This document shows, piece by piece, positions 61,766 to 64,000 of a stretch of 64,000 nucleotides of DNA (its first letter is position 1; each line of letters opens with the position of its first letter). The stretch lies in assembly GCF_002556635.1 (NCBI RefSeq), contig NZ_MWMO01000002.1, positions 124,001-188,000 of the forward strand, in the 5' to 3' direction. The notes under the pieces were generated by a model that was not told the origin of the DNA, ran no database searches, and saw only the letters and a program-made list of their open reading frames with translations. Position numbers and translations under genes: made by a program. The stretch comes from Novosphingobium sp. PC22D. Its GTDB lineage: Bacteria > Pseudomonadota > Alphaproteobacteria > Sphingomonadales > Sphingomonadaceae.

Positions 61766-63001
61766 ATGCAGCAGACGGTGCAGCAGGGACAGGACCTCGA
61801 CCTGCCCTATCTCGAGATGGAAAGCGACGATTTCGCCGCCGACCCGATCCCGCGTATCGAGCGCGCCCGGGCGCAGCATCCCTGGCTGGCGCGTTGGGTG
61901 CTCGGCTATGTCGTCACCGACTACAAGGCAATGCGCGACCTCTTCGCCCGCGAGGGCGAGATGGGGCAGCTCTACGACCAGATCGTCGACATCATGGACG
62001 CGAAAGGCACGCGCTGGGGCGATTTCCAGAAGCGCCACATGCTCAACCAGATGGGCCCGAGCCACAAGCGCTACCGCGACATGCTCGCCGCCTCGTTCAC
62101 GCCGCGCCGCGTCAACGAGCTGCGGCCGCTGATGCGCGAAACGATCCGCGATCTGCTCGACGAGTGGGCCCCGAAAGGCGCGTTCGATTTCGAGGAATTC
62201 GCAAGCTACTATCCGATTTCGGTCATGTGCCGCATGATCGGCGCCGACCCCTCGGTCGTCCCCGGCCTGCGCACCGCGATGGAGGCGATCGGGCTTTCCA
62301 CCAGCATGGACAAGCGCTGGCTTCCGGCGATGCAGGAGGGGGTCGAGCGGATGGAGGCTTTCGTCGTCGAACTCGTCGCCGAGCGCCGCGCCAATCCGCA
62401 TGCGGGCGAGGACGACCTGCTCGACCTGCTGATGGGCTATCACGCGCGCGGCGAGCTGACCGAGCTGGAACTGGTCGAGATGCTGATCTTCCTGTTCGTC
62501 GCCGGTTACGACACATCGAAGAACATGACGACGCTGATCATGAACCTGCTGCTCTCGCGCCCCGAGATGTACCGCAAGGTGGGCGAGGACTTCGATTACG
62601 GCCGCCGCGTGGTCGAGGAGGCCCTGCGCTATCACTCGACCACCTCGACGCAGCGCGTGCTCCTTGAAGACATGGAGTATCGCGGCGTGCTGCTGGAAAA
62701 GGGCTCGATCGTGTGGTTTCCCATGTCGATCGCGGTGCACGACGATCGCTACGTCAGCGCGCCCGATACCTTCGATCCCGACCGCAAGGCGGAAACCAAG
62801 CACATCGCCTTCGGCCTGGGTCCGCATATCTGCCTCGGCCAGTATCTCGCGCAGGCGCTGATCCAGGAGGGGCTGCACATCATTGCCGGGCGACTGCGCA
62901 ATCCGCGCTCGCCCGGGCCGAGAGGCTGGCGGCCCTTCCCCGGCGCCTGGGGCATTCGCGGGCTTCCGATCGAATTCGACCGCGCCGTGGAAACCGCCTG
63001 A
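61766..63001 (+). CDS. cytochrome P450
   Basis: A 411-residue soluble bacterial P450. I-helix: IFLFVAGYDTSKNMTTLIM with the acid-Thr pair. ExxR: VVEEALRYHSTT. Haem loop: IAFGLGPHICLGQYLAQALI. The full P450 order from start to end is intact. It lies 27 bp after the LLM gene and 7 bp before the SDR, so it is co-translated. There is no ferredoxin in this cluster. The nearest ferredoxin is at 48751. Confidence 0.92.
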   Translation: MQQTVQQGQDLDLPYLEMESDDFAADPIPRIERARAQHPWLARWVLGYVVTDYKAMRDLFAREGEMGQLYDQIVDIMDAKGTRWGDFQKRHMLNQMGPSHKRYRDMLAASFTPRRVNELRPLMRETIRDLLDEWAPKGAFDFEEFASYYPISVMCRMIGADPSVVPGLRTAMEAIGLSTSMDKRWLPAMQEGVERMEAFVVELVAERRANPHAGEDDLLDLLMGYHARGELTELELVEMLIFLFVAGYDTSKNMTTLIMNLLLSRPEMYRKVGEDFDYGRRVVEEALRYHSTTSTQRVLLEDMEYRGVLLEKGSIVWFPMSIAVHDDRYVSAPDTFDPDRKAETKHIAFGLGPHICLGQYLAQALIQEGLHIIAGRLRNPRSPGPRGWRPFPGAWGIRGLPIEFDRAVETA

Positions 63002-63008
63002 GGAGCAC

Positions 63009-63956
63009 ATGATGGACGAACTGCGTTTCGACGGTCGCACCGCGATCGTAACCGGCGCGGGCGGCAATCCGAGCCTCGGGCGCGCCTATGCGCTGATGCT
63101 GGGCGCGCGCGGCGCCAATGTCGTGGTGAACGACATCGGTCGCGATCCCGAAGCACGCCACTATCCCGGCATGGCGAACGCGCGGGCGGTTGCCGACGAA
63201 ATCAAGCAAGCCGGCGGCAGCGCGATCGCGAGCGAAGCCTCGATCGCGACCTCCGAGGGCGCGAAGTCCGTCGTAGAACAGGCGATGGAGGCGTTCGGGC
63301 GCGTCGACATCCTCGTCAACAACGCGGGCGTGTGCATCAACGCGCCGTTCGACCGGATCAGCGACCGCGACATAGAGCGGCACGTCCAAGTCAATGTCCT
63401 CGGTTCGGTCTGGATGGCGCGGGCGGTCTGGCCGGTGATGAAGGCGCAGGGCTACGGTCGGATCGTCAACATCACCTCGGGCTCGATGACGGGCTATGTC
63501 GAACAGGTCATCTACGCGACCACGAAGGGCGGCGCATGGTCGCTGACGCGCGGTCTCGCGGCCGAAGGCATGGCGCACGGCATCGGCGTCAACGCCGTGA
63601 GCCCGGGCGCCTACACGCGGATGGTCATTTCCTCGTTCGAGGACGACTCCCCCCTCCTCGCGCATTCCAGGCAGAGCCTGCAACCCGAACTCTGCGCGCC
63701 GGCGGTGCTCTACGTGGCGCATGAAAGCTGCGAGATCACCGGCGAGTGCATCGATTCGGTCGGCGGCGACCTGCAGCGCTGCTACATCGCCCGCACCAAG
63801 GGGATCAGCGACCGCGACCACACCGTCGAGACCGTCGCCCGGCGGATCGACGAGATCCTCGACGAGACGGACGCCGAGACCGTGGGGCTCGCCGCGATGG
63901 ACACCTCGGAATGGGGCATTCGCGAATACGAGGACGCGGACAAGGCCGAAGGCTAA
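63009..63956 (+). CDS. short-chain dehydrogenase/reductase, MFE-2/HSD17B4-like type
   Basis: A 315-residue SDR. Nucleotide motif: RTAIVTGAGGNPSLGRAYAL; acid at VVVNDIGRDPEAR; NNAGVCINAPFDRISD; Ser in VNITSGSMTGYVEQVIY, with Tyr and Lys in YATTKGGAWSLTRGLA. The DIGRDPEA insertion and C-terminal part resemble the 3-hydroxyacyl-CoA dehydrogenase half of peroxisomal-type multifunctional enzyme 2. The start has GAGGAG. It may oxidise the alcohol formed by the P450, or act on a CoA ester. Confidence 0.88.
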   Translation: MMDELRFDGRTAIVTGAGGNPSLGRAYALMLGARGANVVVNDIGRDPEARHYPGMANARAVADEIKQAGGSAIASEASIATSEGAKSVVEQAMEAFGRVDILVNNAGVCINAPFDRISDRDIERHVQVNVLGSVWMARAVWPVMKAQGYGRIVNITSGSMTGYVEQVIYATTKGGAWSLTRGLAAEGMAHGIGVNAVSPGAYTRMVISSFEDDSPLLAHSRQSLQPELCAPAVLYVAHESCEITGECIDSVGGDLQRCYIARTKGISDRDHTVETVARRIDEILDETDAETVGLAAMDTSEWGIREYEDADKAEG

Positions 63957-64000
63957 GGCGGCGCGGGCGCGCCTGCGAAGGAATCCTGTTAGACTTGGAA
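63957..64000. other. 44 bp right window edge
   Basis: No gene, repeat or hairpin seen. AAGGAATCC near 63979 could be part of a ribosome site for a gene beyond the window. Confidence 0.3.

Noticed and set aside
1..64000. tRNA, rRNA, CRISPR arrays, integrases or transposases
   Set aside because: I looked for clover-leaf-like ends, regular spacer repeats and transposase motifs and saw none. By-eye scanning cannot exclude a small RNA.

Overview
The window is GC-rich (roughly 65% by eye) and reads like a chromosomal accessory region of an alphaproteobacterium of the order Sphingomonadales (Novosphingobium or Sphingobium type). The basis is the density of TonB-dependent outer-membrane receptors (six, one cut by the left edge), two FecI/FecR pairs, two TonB proteins and patchwork catabolic operons. 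No rRNA, tRNA, CRISPR array, integrase or transposase was seen.

Region 1 (1-16.7 kb) is an iron/siderophore uptake block. A six-gene minus-strand operon with overlapping or nearly abutting genes (PepSY membrane protein, DUF3649, a DUF3325 fusion, a small exported protein, TonB, a receptor cut by the edge) follows an STN-type siderophore receptor. Next come fecI-fecR-receptor on the plus strand, converging on a second fecI-fecR pair. A second tonB and the frameshifted remains of a ferredoxin-NADP reductase gene close the block. Similar short elements (ATTAGC core, or TTGCGACGCA) sit before several of these genes and resemble a shared metalloregulator (Fur-like) site.

Region 2 (16.7-18.9 kb) holds a GNAT acetyltransferase, a glutathionyl-hydroquinone reductase and a GFA-domain protein, ending in a strong hairpin.

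Region 3 (18.9-37.8 kb) is the most interesting part. Four transcription units plus a lysR gene appear to form one regulon for an imported amide/ester/peptide-like compound. They are: SnoaL-like protein / receptor / tannase-type esterase / DUF885 / amidohydrolase; a second amidohydrolase; a second DUF885 / DUF3311 / sodium-solute symporter; DHDPS-family lyase / DAO oxidoreductase / 2Fe-2S protein / FAD subunit; and VOC protein / RidA. Four intergenic sites share TTGC-N7-GCAACRAA, which contains the LysR-type T-N11-A geometry. Each lies 94-104 bp before a start codon in the same orientation.

Region 4 (37.8-49 kb) contains a lipoprotein, a TetR / SnoaL / MFS / receptor unit, an SDR, a GntR regulator, a P450, and a D-aminoacylase-like amidohydrolase translationally coupled to a small ferredoxin. 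Region 5 (49-57.9 kb) has an outer-membrane protein, a BCCT transporter, a MarR-like regulator with a PPOX flavoprotein, a SnoaL-like protein with a receptor, and a cysteine hydrolase. Region 6 (58-64 kb) has a divergent Lrp / leucine-dehydrogenase pair, and TetR divergent from an LLM flavin monooxygenase / P450 / SDR operon. Overall the window looks like iron uptake followed by several separately regulated modules that take in and break down complex organic substrates. The actual substrates cannot be read from the sequence.
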